Notes: a model not told the origin generated them from the letters alone. A DNA stretch of 27,833 nt from Coptodactyla brooksi (GCA_033557675.1 JAWQRM010000166.1:1-27833); one strand, 5' to 3'. Positions 11,680 to 21,585 are shown, counted from the stretch's first letter. Program-made: numbers and translations.

Positions 11680-12346
11680 TTAAAATAATATCCGATAAAT
11701 AACTAGTTTCAGTATTGATGCAGGAAAACACTTTTTGGCATATTTCATTACTTTATCCAATGTTTCGGTCGATATTTCAGCGGTTTCATCACGAATGTTA
11801 AGAGTTCGCAAAAAGTTGGCGTAAACTTTGCTTTTCAAATATTTCCATAGAAGTCATACATAGTACTGTATTTGCGATACCAAAAAATTGCGTAGCATTG
11901 TTCTGTAATTCACCGTTTTCGAACAAATACCAGTTCTGCTTGTTTACGCAGCCAGACAACATGAAATGGGTTTCGTCGCTAATAAAGATTTCTTAAAAGA
12001 ATCCTGGCTTTGTTCTGATGCAATGCAGCATACTTTTTGCGTATTCTAAACGCTTTGGAATGTTGGGTAGGAAAAATTGTTGAGCTAATGGGATTTTGTA
12101 TGGAAACAATCGTAAATTATGTTTCGCCTTATAATTCGTCTTAAAGATGTTTGAGACAAATGTAATTTCTTGATCGCCATGAACATGATGCTGAACGTGA
12201 AGAATGTTTTCGTTCGCTGAATTGTTAGACCTTCCCTCACGGTGCAAGTCACCAACAGAACCAGTAGCCAAAAATGTATGCGATATGTAACTCACAAATT
12301 GTTCTTGAAATTGGTGTTGGTGTACCGGGAAATTTTGTATTAACAA
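11680..12346 (-). pseudogene. Mariner-like transposase, internally deleted
   Basis: The minus-strand reading carries TGSV...HREGRS, LRLFPYKIPLAQQ, PKRLEYAKSMLHCIRTKPGF, then ISDETHFMLSGCVNKQN (first catalytic Asp in SDE, near 11975). These are successive blocks of a mariner-like DDE transposase common in insects. Immediately afterwards (about 11851-11870), in another frame, comes LWKYLKSKVYANFLRTL, then ETAEISTETLDKVMKYAKKC, which is the extreme C-terminus. The 100 or so residues between, including the QDGATxHxA block with the second Asp and the WPxRSPDL block, are absent. A stop interrupts GF/EIFISDE. It is an internally deleted, dead copy; its upstream end abuts the TIR-bounded element at 12343. 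Confidence 0.78.
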
Positions 12347-12800
12347 GGGAACACAGACAAGTGTGTCTCACCGATTTAAATGAAAGTTGGTGGGCTTATA
12401 GACTGATGTGGTGTAAGAACAACGGTAACTTTTTAGCTTCGGAATCGTCGTTTTCGGGGGGTGGAACGCTTTACCGGCAACACAATCCTTCACTATTTGC
12501 TTTAATCTTTAATATATTAAAACTTTAATATCTCCAAAACTGTAAGACATATAAGAAAAAAGTTATGATAAATATTTAACTATTTTAGTAGTACTAAAGG
12601 ATAGCGATAATAGTTTTCTTCTCACAACTATTGTTTACCAGCAACAACTCCCACCCCCCATAATAAAAAAAAAACTCAAAAGGTTAGGATTTAGATGAAC
12701 AGTACCGTATGGATACTGTTCCTGGTCTACCACCTGAACCTTTATCAAAACTAAAATTTACATTTAAATCGGCGAGACAGACTTGCCTGTGTTCCCTTGT
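12343..12800. mobile_element. Non-autonomous element with about 40-bp terminal inverted repeats
   Basis: ACAAGGGAACACAG...CACCGATTTAAATG at 12343-12385 is repeated inverted at 12759-12800 with about five mismatches. The 370-bp interior has no transposase. It contains a G-run (about 12457) and, about 190 bp on, a C-run (about 12653), which could pair. The left flank is TTAA and the right flank TAAA, compatible with a decayed TTAA target duplication of the piggyBac type, but this is weak. I read it as a MITE-like element. Confidence 0.65.
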
Positions 12801-13040
12801 AAATTAGAATAATTGACGCTATTGTTTATATTTTACGAGAAACATCACGTGATATACATGTGACAATGGATGTCGACATAAAAAGCTTTCGATAGGGTCA
12901 TTAATTATGGGCAATTTTATCCATGTGTTCACAAGAAACAGGAAACATTTACACCTTCAGAGGGTGGAGTAGTGTGGTTCTTATTTACGATTAGTAGTCA
13001 TACGTTTAAGAAATGTATCAATGCTATCTCTCAGTTTGTC

Positions 13041-13824
13041 ATGATTTAATTCTGTTTGTAGGATTGACGGTTCTGATAGAGAAACAGCACGAGACACGAA
13101 GGAATTTACGACATATGAGGACTTCTTCGGAACTGCCATTGATATTGTTGCTACTGCTTATTCCTGTCTTCTGTCAGTCGATACTGATACTTAATCGTTT
13201 CTGGTGCCGCTAAGTGTATTTATACATTGGTATTCCTACAATTTCCAGCAAAACTCAACATCATAAATCCGTTACTATGGTACACATCGTGGTCATCATA
13301 TCCAAGTCAGTCCTTCCAGCACTTCATGTGAAGATCCTTGCATGTTTCGATATCGAATCGCTATTGACGGCCCTACATTTTGATTTCGGCCCTTCTGCCT
13401 ACATTTTGATCCGGGATCAATATTGTCAATAAGTTTTAGGTGCTGTTATGGATTCTCTTCACTTTAATGTCGTAATATACTTATGAAAGTGTTTGAGCAT
13501 CAAGTTCCAAACCTCTACGACTTTAAATCGAAATATCAGTCCAGGTATTCAGTTAAGCCCAGTTTAACTCTCAGCATTCAAATATTCGTTTCACGTGACG
13601 AGTTCGAATACGATTGTCAGCGACCTTTCCTCGATGTTCTCGTACTCTGTCATTCCAATTGCAAATTATGACGTTCGGCGTATCGTAAGCCCATTCGAAC
13701 TGATCGATATCTAAACGCTCTATCACGTCATAATCCGTTTCTAAAACAATTAGCCATAAATCCCTTGGTGTCGCGTGTCGTTTCCCTATTAGAACTGTCA
13801 ACCCCACAGACAAAACTAAATCAC
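13041..13824. mobile_element. Foldback element with about 70-bp inverted arms
   Basis: The left arm (13041-13112: ATGATTTA, GGATTGACGGTTCTGATAG, GAAACAGCACGAGACAC) is repeated inverted at about 13755-13824 with roughly 75-80% identity. The interior (about 640 bp) has short frames on both strands; both arms encode similar GLTVLIxKxHxT peptides simply because they are copies. A 13-bp direct repeat, CCTACATTTTGAT, lies inside (about 13371 and 13398). No transposase motif is seen, so the superfamily is unknown. Confidence 0.6.
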
Positions 13825-14057
13825 GTCGCCGCTACTCCATCGAATACCAAACATAGCTTGTATGATATTCAACAGACTATTTTCCCATAATTTTAAACTC
13901 AGCCTGTCCAGTTAATCCTGCTGTTCTCCTTAGTTTTACTATACACTTGGAGGATTGTCAAGAACAGCTCGAAATTAATGTATTGTGATTTTATTACAGT
14001 CCATATTCTACAAACAAGAGAGAATATCAAATAAATTCTAATGTGCATCCAATTATT

Positions 14058-14845
14058 GCCTAATCTTTACACTGATGACAATAATACATAACATGAACCT
14101 CACACAAATATTTACTACACTTACAACATATTATACTTGTTTTATTGTCACATTTTGATGGGCACATTACATCGTGCTGTTTTATTTTTACTGATTGCAC
14201 CAGATGTAAATGGCTCTGCTACTTCGTCACGTTGATCTCGAGGTTTTTCCGTTTGCCCAATTCTTCTAGAAAGTCTTCTTTTGTACAGAACGTAGTTATT
14301 CCAATCTGGATTTATTTCTCTCCATAACATAAATGCATTATAAGCACTAACATAAAGTATATTGTAGAACAAAATAATAGGTCATCGATAGATATCCTTG
14401 GTAAAACAAAAAATAAAACTATATACTTCTTTACTTGCATTTCACCTAATTTTTTGGACGTAAAAAAGTTATCACATGTAACATTTTGCCCCCGAGTTCA
14501 TGTGCTAGGTCTAAAACTATTCGCATTCTTTGATTTTTTCTGGTGCTTCACCCGGACATTTTTCCGCATAAACTTGAGCTTTCATGGCGTAGGAACTACC
14601 ACTGTCACAAAGAGTCCATATTTTGATGCCAGATTTTGCTGGCTTGCTGAAAATATACTAGTTGAAAAGACAGCATCCTCTGAAGCCAACAAGTTGTTCT
14701 TCAACAGTACATTATCACCCACATTATACAATTTAGGCATAATTTCTATCCACTTCTCCAAAAGCTCTCTTATAGGGTCTAACTTGTTACTTGCCGCCGT
14801 CACTTCCTCTCCTTTGCTGACGATCGAATTTATCGTCAAAACGTA
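14058..14845 (-). pseudogene. piggyBac-like transposase remnant
   Basis: Minus-strand readings give, in order, LRFDDKFDR (about 14845), NKLDPIRELLEKWIEIMPKL, then YNVGDNV, then LASKYGLFV, then RGQNVTCDNFFTSKKLGEM (about 14497-14440), and finally a zinc-binding tail CDNKTSIICCKCSKYLCEVH and CHQCKD ending at a stop (about 14058). This is the order of a piggyBac (DDE_Tnp_1_7) transposase with its C-terminal cysteine-rich domain. The second catalytic Asp is kept in CDNFFTS. The block equivalent to the IDEQL motif reads LLKNNLL, so the first Asp is lost. At least three frame changes and the missing N-terminal half make it inactive. No TTAA-flanked ends were identified. Confidence 0.82.
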
Positions 14846-15140
14846 ATGCGCGTGATGTTCAATAAAAAACTTTCAACGACATCGTTGCACGAAACGTAGG
14901 TCTACCGGTTCAGTGGTTTTAAACGTAGCGTGCATGATAACATGAAAGAATATGAAATATTCAAAACTTCATAATTACATCAAAATAATAAAATTCATAA
15001 ACAAGCAAATAAAAAAATGTAAGTAATTCAGTCAACTACTTATATTTTTTGACATCAATTTGGCGAAAAAGAACAATGTGGTGAATGTGGTGAAATTAAT
15101 TTTATTGATGGAGAAGTTCGTTCTGAATCAAATTCTAATT

Positions 15141-15434
15141 GACCAACTAGAAAGAAATAAATATATAGAAGACTTTACAGATTAAGATTTGATTGCAGAA
15201 GTTTCAAAAGATGATAATCCATTGTGTATTACCGATTCCGAGTGTGATATTGCAGAACAGTCTTAGAATAAAATCATACACAAACATGCTGTTCAGTCAC
15301 TTTTCCAATGCATTCAATGGGCAGAACTGAATAATACATAAATTGAAGATATTCTTTTGCCAAGAAAATTTAGAGGAAGAGCCAGTAAATCTTTTTTTCG
15401 AGAACATAAAGCAAGTAGATATTGTTGGAAATAA
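15141..15434 (+). pseudogene. Pogo/Tigger-like transposase C-terminal tail
   Basis: One plus-strand frame runs from 15141 to the stop at 15432 with three internal stops. It reads LIAEVSKDDNP, then an acidic stretch (ITDSECDIAEQS), then HKHAVQSLFQCIQWAELNN, then IEDILLPRKFRGRASKSF. The pattern of an acidic linker, H(S/K)xA...L...ixWxExxN, and xxDIxxLRxxRxxAxK is that of the tail after the DDE domain in pogo/Tigger/CENP-B-type transposases. The catalytic domain is absent. Family assignment is by pattern only and moderate. Confidence 0.5.
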
Positions 15435-15458
15435 TGTTCTTCTGGTTTATTATTTTAT

Positions 15459-15662
15459 TTTATTCAGCTTGACTGATTTCGGTTTTTTCGGCCACCTTCA
15501 GAAGCTTCTATAAACTTCATAATGTCTTGTTAGTTCTTACAAGACATTACTGAAACTACTGAAATTGCTAAAACTACCAAGACGTTGTGAAACTTGAGAA
15601 GCTTCTGATGGCTCTCAAGCTTCTGAAGATGGTCCTAAAGAGCCGAAACTGATCAAGCTGCG
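15459..15662. repeat. Inverted Penelope/hammerhead-like termini with central hairpin
   Basis: The sequence 15459-15508 (CAGCTTGACTGATTTCGG..., ending AGAAGCTTC) is repeated inverted at about 15618-15662. In the right copy the order is CTGAAGATGG, a 12-nt spacer, then GCCGAAACTG, matching a hammerhead-like two-box core with CTGAAGA in place of CTGATGA. Between the arms lies a perfect 10-bp hairpin, AATGTCTTGT / ACAAGACATT with an 8-nt loop (15521-15548). A partial third copy of the arm start, GAAGCTTCTGATGG, is near 15600. Likely remnants of a retroelement terminal repeat. Confidence 0.5.
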
Positions 15663-15669
15663 AGTTCCA

Positions 15670-17560
15670 TACTGGTAGACCAACTTTCTCCATGAAGTCT
15701 AAAATCCCAGTATGACATAAGAGAGCAGAAAAACAATGTGGGTTGAGGAAATATTTCTAGAAATTCCAAACCTTTCCCGATTGACTTTCGTATAGTACAG
15801 AAAGTTAAATTCCAAAACGGCTTCCTTCAGAAGGAAGGAGTATTATGTGTCCAAGATAAACGTTCTTTCCATAACACTAACAATAAGTACTCGTCAACAC
15901 AAATATTTTGGGTTGGACTACATAAGTGTTTGCATTTATATTCTGGGATATTTTCAATTTTAGATAGTGTACTTCACTGTAGTCTAGTTGAAGGCATTTT
16001 TCTGTATAGCAGTTTTGTTGGAAATACAAAGTAAACATACTCATCAAAGGCAGTTACTGTAAAATAACTGTAAAATACACGAATTCGTTGAGATACACCA
16101 ATATTCCAATAATTCGGATCTTCATCTTAAGCATAAATAACGGAACCAGGAAGATCAGATATCAGCCTAGAAAGAAACATCAACGAATAAGGATTTAATA
16201 CTTTAAAACTTTTTTGTTTGAGAAAACCATGGCAGTAATTAGTTATCTATAATAATGAATATCCCATTAATGACTAAAATGTTATTACTATTATGTACTA
16301 TTCGTAAATTTTCAGCTGGTATTATCGCCAGAAAGAAAGAGTAGTATCATTGTAAAGAGAGTGCAAACAAAACCGCTGGCGACTTCTTACGATCGTCAGT
16401 CTTTTTCAAGTCACAGTTGCTAGTTAAAAGTATTGACTGACGAGCGAAGCTCCCTATAATGGGACGCCTCTGTACTCTTGCCTTGCGATGCTTCATTGAG
16501 ATGACACTGATAAATTACAGCTGCAGTTCGTTGGTGAAAATGGATCTGAAACTGCGAAATCCCAGTCGACCTATTTCCACCGAACTTCAGAGTTATTCAT
16601 TGTTACAGTTTAAACGGTTGATCTCGATGTATCCCGCAGGGCACTTGGGGTCACTTGAAATTGCGGAAAAAGTTTTACGCCGAAGACGATTTAGAGCTAT
16701 TGCGCATTTGTCTATCGTTTGGAGATCTTGTGCATGTAGGAATTAACTGGTTTCAAATCCACAGTTCGTGTAGAAATTTTTAATAAACTAAAAGTTAGTT
16801 GATTCGGAGTGTAGACACAATACTTTGCATAAAATACATAGTACCGATTTTTCACAATAAAGCTTCAATTTTCTGAGAAAATCCTTTAAAACGTACTTGT
16901 ACTTTTGATATATTTAACTCCATGTCATCTGTATAATGTTCCCAGTATTTATGACGTTTCTTTTTGTATTTAGCGAATTTTTCAAAAGAAGAAATCATGT
17001 TAATTCAATCGCAGTACAATTCTAGTTAAGCAATTATGAAATTAACCATATTCCATGTTATACTTATCTAATGTGTTTGAACAGTGGAAGCAACAATTAT
17101 TTTGAGTACAGACTTTCAGCAGAATTCAACAGAATTTTAGCCGATTTCAAATGCTGCAGGCATCGCTTCGTTTTGGCTCTAGTTCCCAGAATCTGAGTTC
17201 ATACCCTATCTGAAAAACAGATTGGAGCTAATTTAACACTGTACGCTATTTGCTTGCTAATACAGCGGCTAGGTTTACTACATAGATTGGAAGATCGGCT
17301 TTACGTGTTTTGCTTCACGATTAATTAATTTAGTGCCTGTAATCTTGTGTGAATATTATTAGTGCATTAGGGAATTTGTTTCTATTTATTACTACTAACC
17401 TACATGTGTATTATTTGTGAACTTTATGCGTAATATGTCGGATTTGTGTCAGTTCAGATGATTAAATTACTACATTTTCGAAAATTTCAAGAGGGATGAT
17501 GTTACTACTGGCGTTAGTAATATGTTAGAAAAACGTAAAAAGAAAAACAAACTGTAAAAA
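15670..17560. other. Non-coding stretch, no element recognised
   Basis: Contains a small hairpin, CTTCCTTC-A-GAAGGAAG (about 15822-15838), and a 95-residue plus-strand frame (16459-16746) with no recognisable domain. The 17160-17300 part is slightly GC-richer. I see nothing else I can support. Confidence 0.4.
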
Positions 17561-17675
17561 TCAATATATGAAGAAAATCAAACTGCATAATAAAGCTGAA
17601 AACGTTTGTCCGCGAAAATGCAATTCAAGTGTCCTTTTACCAGTTTTCTTAAAGTCAGTGAAGGTTTTCCCATCG

Positions 17676-18795
17676 TCTTTCATAGCTCCTGATACTACTA
17701 ACTTGGTTAGAGAAACAAGCGTTGAGCAGCTATTTTGCAGTTTTGGTGTAGAGGTGGCAATTGTAACAACTCCCAAATTGTAACATCTCAATGTTCAAAA
17801 CTGTGTTTCAAACACTTTAAAATATATTTAAACCATTTAATACTACTTGAAAATTTAAGTTGTGATTTATGTTCCCTGGTCATAACTTATTTAATACTTA
17901 ATTTGCCCGTAAATAGTTGTTTAAAATATGTATTTATCAAAAGAAAAAATTTTATGACAATGCAGTCAAATCTACAAAATCCATTATTTAAATTAAATTT
18001 ATCCCTGCGTTACATTTGAAGAAAATGTATATACCGGCTATTTACAGTCGCTGGGGTTTATCATATCCCTCATCGATAATGGTGGGTTAATGAAACGTGA
18101 AAGCGTAATTTATTTTAATTTATTAATATATTGCGCTTTGACCGTAGCGCTTATTTGGAATAAATAAACAAATATTTGTATGTGTTGTTACCCTAATGAA
18201 TGCTATTTAACGCGTACACATTCAAAACCTCCCTAATAGAATATCGCTGTGGCGCAATTGCTACCAATATTTTTCATTTATTGATGTTGACCACATTTAA
18301 TGTATTCAAATAATTAATTCATCGGTATGCCGCCACTTTTCATTCACATGATATTGTGCAAGTTCAGTTTTAACCATGGTCACACCAAATTAGTAGACAT
18401 TGTCATTTTTTAATTATTTAAGAAGTTATATTCAAATGTATTTTCTTTTATACATTTTTGGTGTTATTAGAGATGATTAACCAAAAGGAAGTATAAGAAG
18501 CAAAAGAAAAATATCATAAGAAAATAAAACGAAACGACTGAGAGCTGAAGATGTTTACAATTCTACCAATTGACAACGAGTCCAATACTAATACTTGTTG
18601 TGGCCCATGAGAGCTTTACAAAATGGTACTAAATTAGAATTGCACATCAATCAGGAAAGCTAAATAGAATTCCCAATATGTATTTTGCTTATGTACTTGA
18701 TTATCTTTCATCGCTCCTGATGATACTAACTTGGGTAGCGAAACGTGAGTAGAGCATTCATTTTCCAATATTCGTGTAGTGGTGACAGTTGTTTA
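17676..18795 (+). repeat. Direct pair of hammerhead-like, Penelope-type terminal repeats
   Basis: The roughly 90-bp segments 17676-17770 and 18704-18795 are about 70% identical in direct orientation. Both share CTTTCAT(A/C)GCTCCTGAT, ACTAACTTGG, TAG(A/C)GAAAC and GGTGTAG-like blocks. The second copy keeps CTGATGA (18717-18723) and GAAAC (18740-18744), the two conserved boxes of a hammerhead ribozyme, with a degraded stem II between them (TAC...GTA). The end motif TTTGGTG(A/T)AG also occurs at the terminus of the Penelope-like remnant near 22490. The roughly 930-bp interior is AT-rich and I recognise no coding relic in it. Confidence 0.5.
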
Positions 18796-18958
18796 AACTT
18801 TGTTACGAAGTGAAAGATTACAAACCCTCAATTTTATTGCTAAACTACATCATAAACGAGAAATAGCTATCAATTTTATTCAAGCTGCCCAGGATAGAAT
18901 GGGATGGAGTTTTCTGAGGGAGGTCTATGTCCAGCAGTGTCCACAGGCGCCTAATTGA
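18790..18958 (+). pseudogene. RTE-type LINE 3' terminal fragment
   Basis: The frame ending at the TGA at 18956 reads FIQAAQDRMGWSFLREVYVQ, then QCPQAPN and two consecutive stops. The motif (A)QDRxxWxxLR.AYVQQWxxA at the very end of the protein is characteristic of RTE-type LINE polyproteins in insects. The usual Trp after VQQ is replaced by Cys. The same frame is open upstream to about 18803 but without recognisable motifs. The copy is severely 5'-truncated, as expected of target-primed LINE insertions. Confidence 0.6.
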
Positions 18959-19281
18959 TGATTATTTATGATGGGGAAAGCAGAAGTTTACTTGAAATAT
19001 GTTGTTCTTCCACGATTCGTAATGCAATATTACACAAAAACTATGAATGACATGTATTTATTGAACTAGTTTCAAATCAAAAAAGAAATTCGTAATACTT
19101 TTAAACCTGAATGTAAGTTTTGAAGGATTAATTTTTACGCTTGTATTGCTATATCAAACTAATATAATTGTTATTTGACGCTGACTTTTTTATTTATGGT
19201 TATTAATTGAATTGACTGAAGACAAGTTTATACAACACTATTTCCGTACATAATTATTGCAAATATATGGTTTAAAGTCAT

Positions 19282-19465
19282 TATACACTCGGGAACATTG
19301 AAAATAGCGCACCAATAAGGGAGCATCGGATTGAAATGAAATTTAATACACATAATAATACAGATGAGAGGTTCACTTGATCTCAAAATCAAGGCAATTA
19401 AAGAAATGCAGTGTGTACAATTATTACAATTGTATTTTAACAAACCAGCTTTATTCTAAACCGTA

Positions 19466-19496
<31 letters not shown>

Positions 19497-20421
19497 TCTG
19501 ACAACTGACATTGCAAAGTTCATGTGTGAAAATATTTTGTTCGGTTCTGTGCAATTGTTTTCTTTTTGTGTCTTATAAAACATAGAGAATCAACAACAGC
19601 ATTTTCGGTATTTTGCTTTTTTATTAGAAAAAAGGTAAAAATGCCTCTCAAGCGAGAAAAGAATCAATCGATATATATGGAGAAAATATATTGACAGAAT
19701 GCCAGTGTCAAAACTGGTTTGCAAAATTTTATAAACTGCGTGATTTTTTGCACAACTTTGAAAATTTTTTGCTAGTTTGCAGAATTTTTGGGAGCTCTTT
19801 CCAAAGTTTTGAGAGAATACCGTAATCAATTCTAAAGTGTACTGTTATCAGCTGGACAAATAAATTGTATTCTTGTTTTCAAAAAAATTTATTTATCCAG
19901 TTGATGATAGTACACTTTACAATTAATAGTAGTATTCTCTCAAAACATTGGAAACAGTTCCCAAAAATTTTACAAACGTACGAAAAATTTTTAAACTTTT
20001 GCAAAAAATCACGCAATTTGTCCAATTGATAGTACACTTTAGAATTGATCGTGATATTCTCCTAAAACCTTTGAAAAGAGCTCCCAAAAAGTTTGCAAGC
20101 CTGCAAAAAATTTTGGAAACTTTTGCAAAAAATCGTGCAAACCAGTTTTGACACTGGCATTCTGTCAAAACATCTTCTGCATATATATGCAAAATATGCC
20201 GAAAATTAAAATATAACTAACACCTCGGCTGCGAAAGAAACGAAAGAAATGAAATTACTTTACTCGGAATAACTCGATTATAATAATTGTACACAGTGTA
20301 TTTATCTGTCTTGATATTGAGATCAAGTGAATCTCTCATCTGTATCATTATGCGCATTAAATTTCATTTCAATTCGATGCTCCCTTCTTGGTGTGCTATT
20401 TTCAATGTTTCCGAGTATATA
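19282..20421. mobile_element. Nested palindromic (foldback) element built on mariner ends
   Basis: Outer arms 19282-19440 and 20265-20421 are inverted copies (for example GGGAGCATCG, TTGAAATGAAATTTAAT, TGATCTCAA). Inner arms 19680-19863 and 19888-20175 are also inverted copies, centred on an A/T loop at about 19864-19887. Both inner arms encode, in opposite directions, IYGENILTECQCQNWFAKF (plus, about 19673) and IYAEDVLTECQCQNWFARF (minus, about 20182). This is the second helix-turn-helix of mariner transposases. The right half holds two tandem copies of a unit of about 120 bp (19898-20021 and 20022-20140), and the left half one inverted copy. No catalytic domain is present. Confidence 0.7.
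19463..19497. repeat. (TA)n microsatellite
   Basis: A run of TA dinucleotides interrupted once by ACA (near 19483), lying inside the left arm of the foldback element and absent from the right arm. It therefore expanded or inserted after the palindrome formed. Confidence 0.9.
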
Positions 20422-20505
20422 TTGTGTATGTGCTTAAATGCAAGGAGTAATAGTCAGTGATATATTGCAAATAAAAATAGTAATGAAAGTTTCTTATTTA
20501 GTTAG

Positions 20506-20778
20506 TTAAGTTACGATTGTTTTAAGTTTTGTCAATGTACTTTTAGTCCTAAAATATCCTTCCCCTAGATTCAAGACGTTCCTAGGTCTAATGATTCTGC
20601 CGTATTGCCCGGGCCTCGGCGGCAAATTACGTTTCCCTACCTCGTGATTCCCTTTCTGCCAGATGTCGAAAGACTTCCCGTCTCGGATGATACCTTTGGG
20701 GAAACCTTTTAGAATAAAATATGAGCTACAGATACCGAACTGTACCTTGGCTATTGTATATACTAATACCATATCCAT
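20506..20778 (-). other. Unrecognised 90-residue open frame in a CpG-bearing patch
   Basis: A minus-strand frame of 90 codons lies in a locally GC-richer segment (about 20570-20720) containing FPKGIIRDGKSFDIWQKGN and PPRPGQYGRIIRPRNV. It lies 140 bp downstream of the donor of the CUB exon on the same strand. It has no cysteines, so it is unlikely to be the next EGF-type exon, and no good polypyrimidine-AG acceptor precedes it. It may be a fragment of a mobile element or chance. I do not recognise it. Confidence 0.2.
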
Positions 20779-20913
20779 GAGTTGCGCTGTTGTATCTTAT
20801 TAAATTATAAATATACCTATATTGACAAGTACTGACGAGGAAATTTTTATATGTAGATTAAATACCAGAAATGTGTTGCATAGTACTCTTTGCATAATAT
20901 AATCAAATGTTAT

Positions 20914-20919
20914 ACTTAC
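20914..20919 (-). promoter_or_regulatory. Splice donor GTAAGT of the CUB exon
   Basis: The consensus donor GTAAGT follows the last exon bases directly. Reading through it would give a stop one codon later, consistent with a true exon boundary. Confidence 0.75.
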
Positions 20920-21443
20920 GTGTAATGATCGTAGCAAATTCCGGTGAATCCACACACTGCCATTGTACACCTGTCTCTTCTAGGTCCTTTATCAGTTACT
21001 TCGTAAGTAATATTAAATCCATACACATCCAGTAAATGATCGAGTACTCTTAGGTGGGTACTCTCAATGGTGTCCAATTTCAGGCTTATCACTAGATAAT
21101 CTTGATACGTTTGGACATAACTGGCAACTGAAATGTTGTTTTCGGTGACCGTGTGGATGTTCTTTCCCTTCAGTTGATAGGTTTTGTCATAGATCTGATA
21201 CTCTTTGAAAATTAGACCTTCGAAGACGAACAACTGCGTCAGATAGACTACTATCGAGGAGTTGGGCAACGTGTGCTGAGCTTCAATTACCCATTCGCAA
21301 TGTATCGGAACTGGAAACTTGTTCGGGAAGTTGGGAGTTTGCAGTATTCCCCTGTTTGCAGTGAAAGTACCACCACAACGGGGTCTTCCGGAAGCCCATT
21401 GAATTGGACATAATATAGTTAGCAGCAGCAGATAGCGCAGCAT
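20920..21443 (-). CDS. CUB-domain secreted/membrane protein, first coding exon
   Basis: Encodes 174 complete codons plus two bases. Residues 1-19 form a signal peptide (Met-Leu-Arg, then a Leu/Ile-rich core, ending Trp-Ala-Ser-Gly). Residues 23-149 match a CUB domain: CGGTF with Cys23, TPNFPNKFP, HCEWVIEA with Cys49, and the closing YGFNITYEV at 141-149. The second CUB cysteine pair is absent. Cys159, Cys164 and Cys170 look like the start of an EGF-like or similar cysteine-rich module that the next exon would complete. N-glycosylation sequons lie at Asn61, Asn103 and Asn144. The exon ends at GTAAGT (20919-20914), splitting a codon after its second base. CUB domains serve extracellular protein binding; the specific gene is not recognised and downstream exons were not found in this window. 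Confidence 0.85.
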
Positions 21444-21480
21444 TGCGAATTAAAGATTCTCCTCCATAGAAGGTTGATAC
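21444..21480 (-). other. 5' untranslated part of the CUB exon
   Basis: On the minus strand TTTTTTGCAG (21490-21481) is a strong splice acceptor. It places the exon start at 21480 and leaves 37 untranslated bases before the ATG at 21443. The gene therefore has at least one upstream 5' untranslated exon, beyond 21490 on the plus coordinate, which I could not locate. Confidence 0.7.
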
Positions 21481-21585
21481 CTGCAAAAAATGAATAATAT
21501 ATTAATGATGGATTTGTTAGGGTGCTGAAAGTTTATAAAACACTAGAAAATGTCCAACTTTTTAAACAATCCAGGAAAGGAATAA

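Noticed and set aside
13571..13813. 80-residue minus-strand frame with a normal amino acid mix
   Set aside because: It begins in the inverted arm of a foldback element and its N-terminus is duplicated in the other arm, so it is repeat sequence and not a gene.
14454..14846. 130-residue open frame on the plus strand
   Set aside because: It lies exactly over the piggyBac remnant on the opposite strand, whose motifs explain the sequence; this frame has none.
16459..16746. 95-residue plus-strand frame
   Set aside because: No domain, no splice context and no homologous motif; a frame of this length can occur by chance.
19923..20192. 89-residue minus-strand frame as a mariner gene
   Set aside because: Only the helix-turn-helix is recognisable; the rest is tandem repeat translation, and no catalytic block follows.
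21283..21486. 67-residue minus-strand frame overlapping the CUB exon
   Set aside because: It is a shadow frame; the CUB frame has the signal peptide, domain motifs and splice sites.
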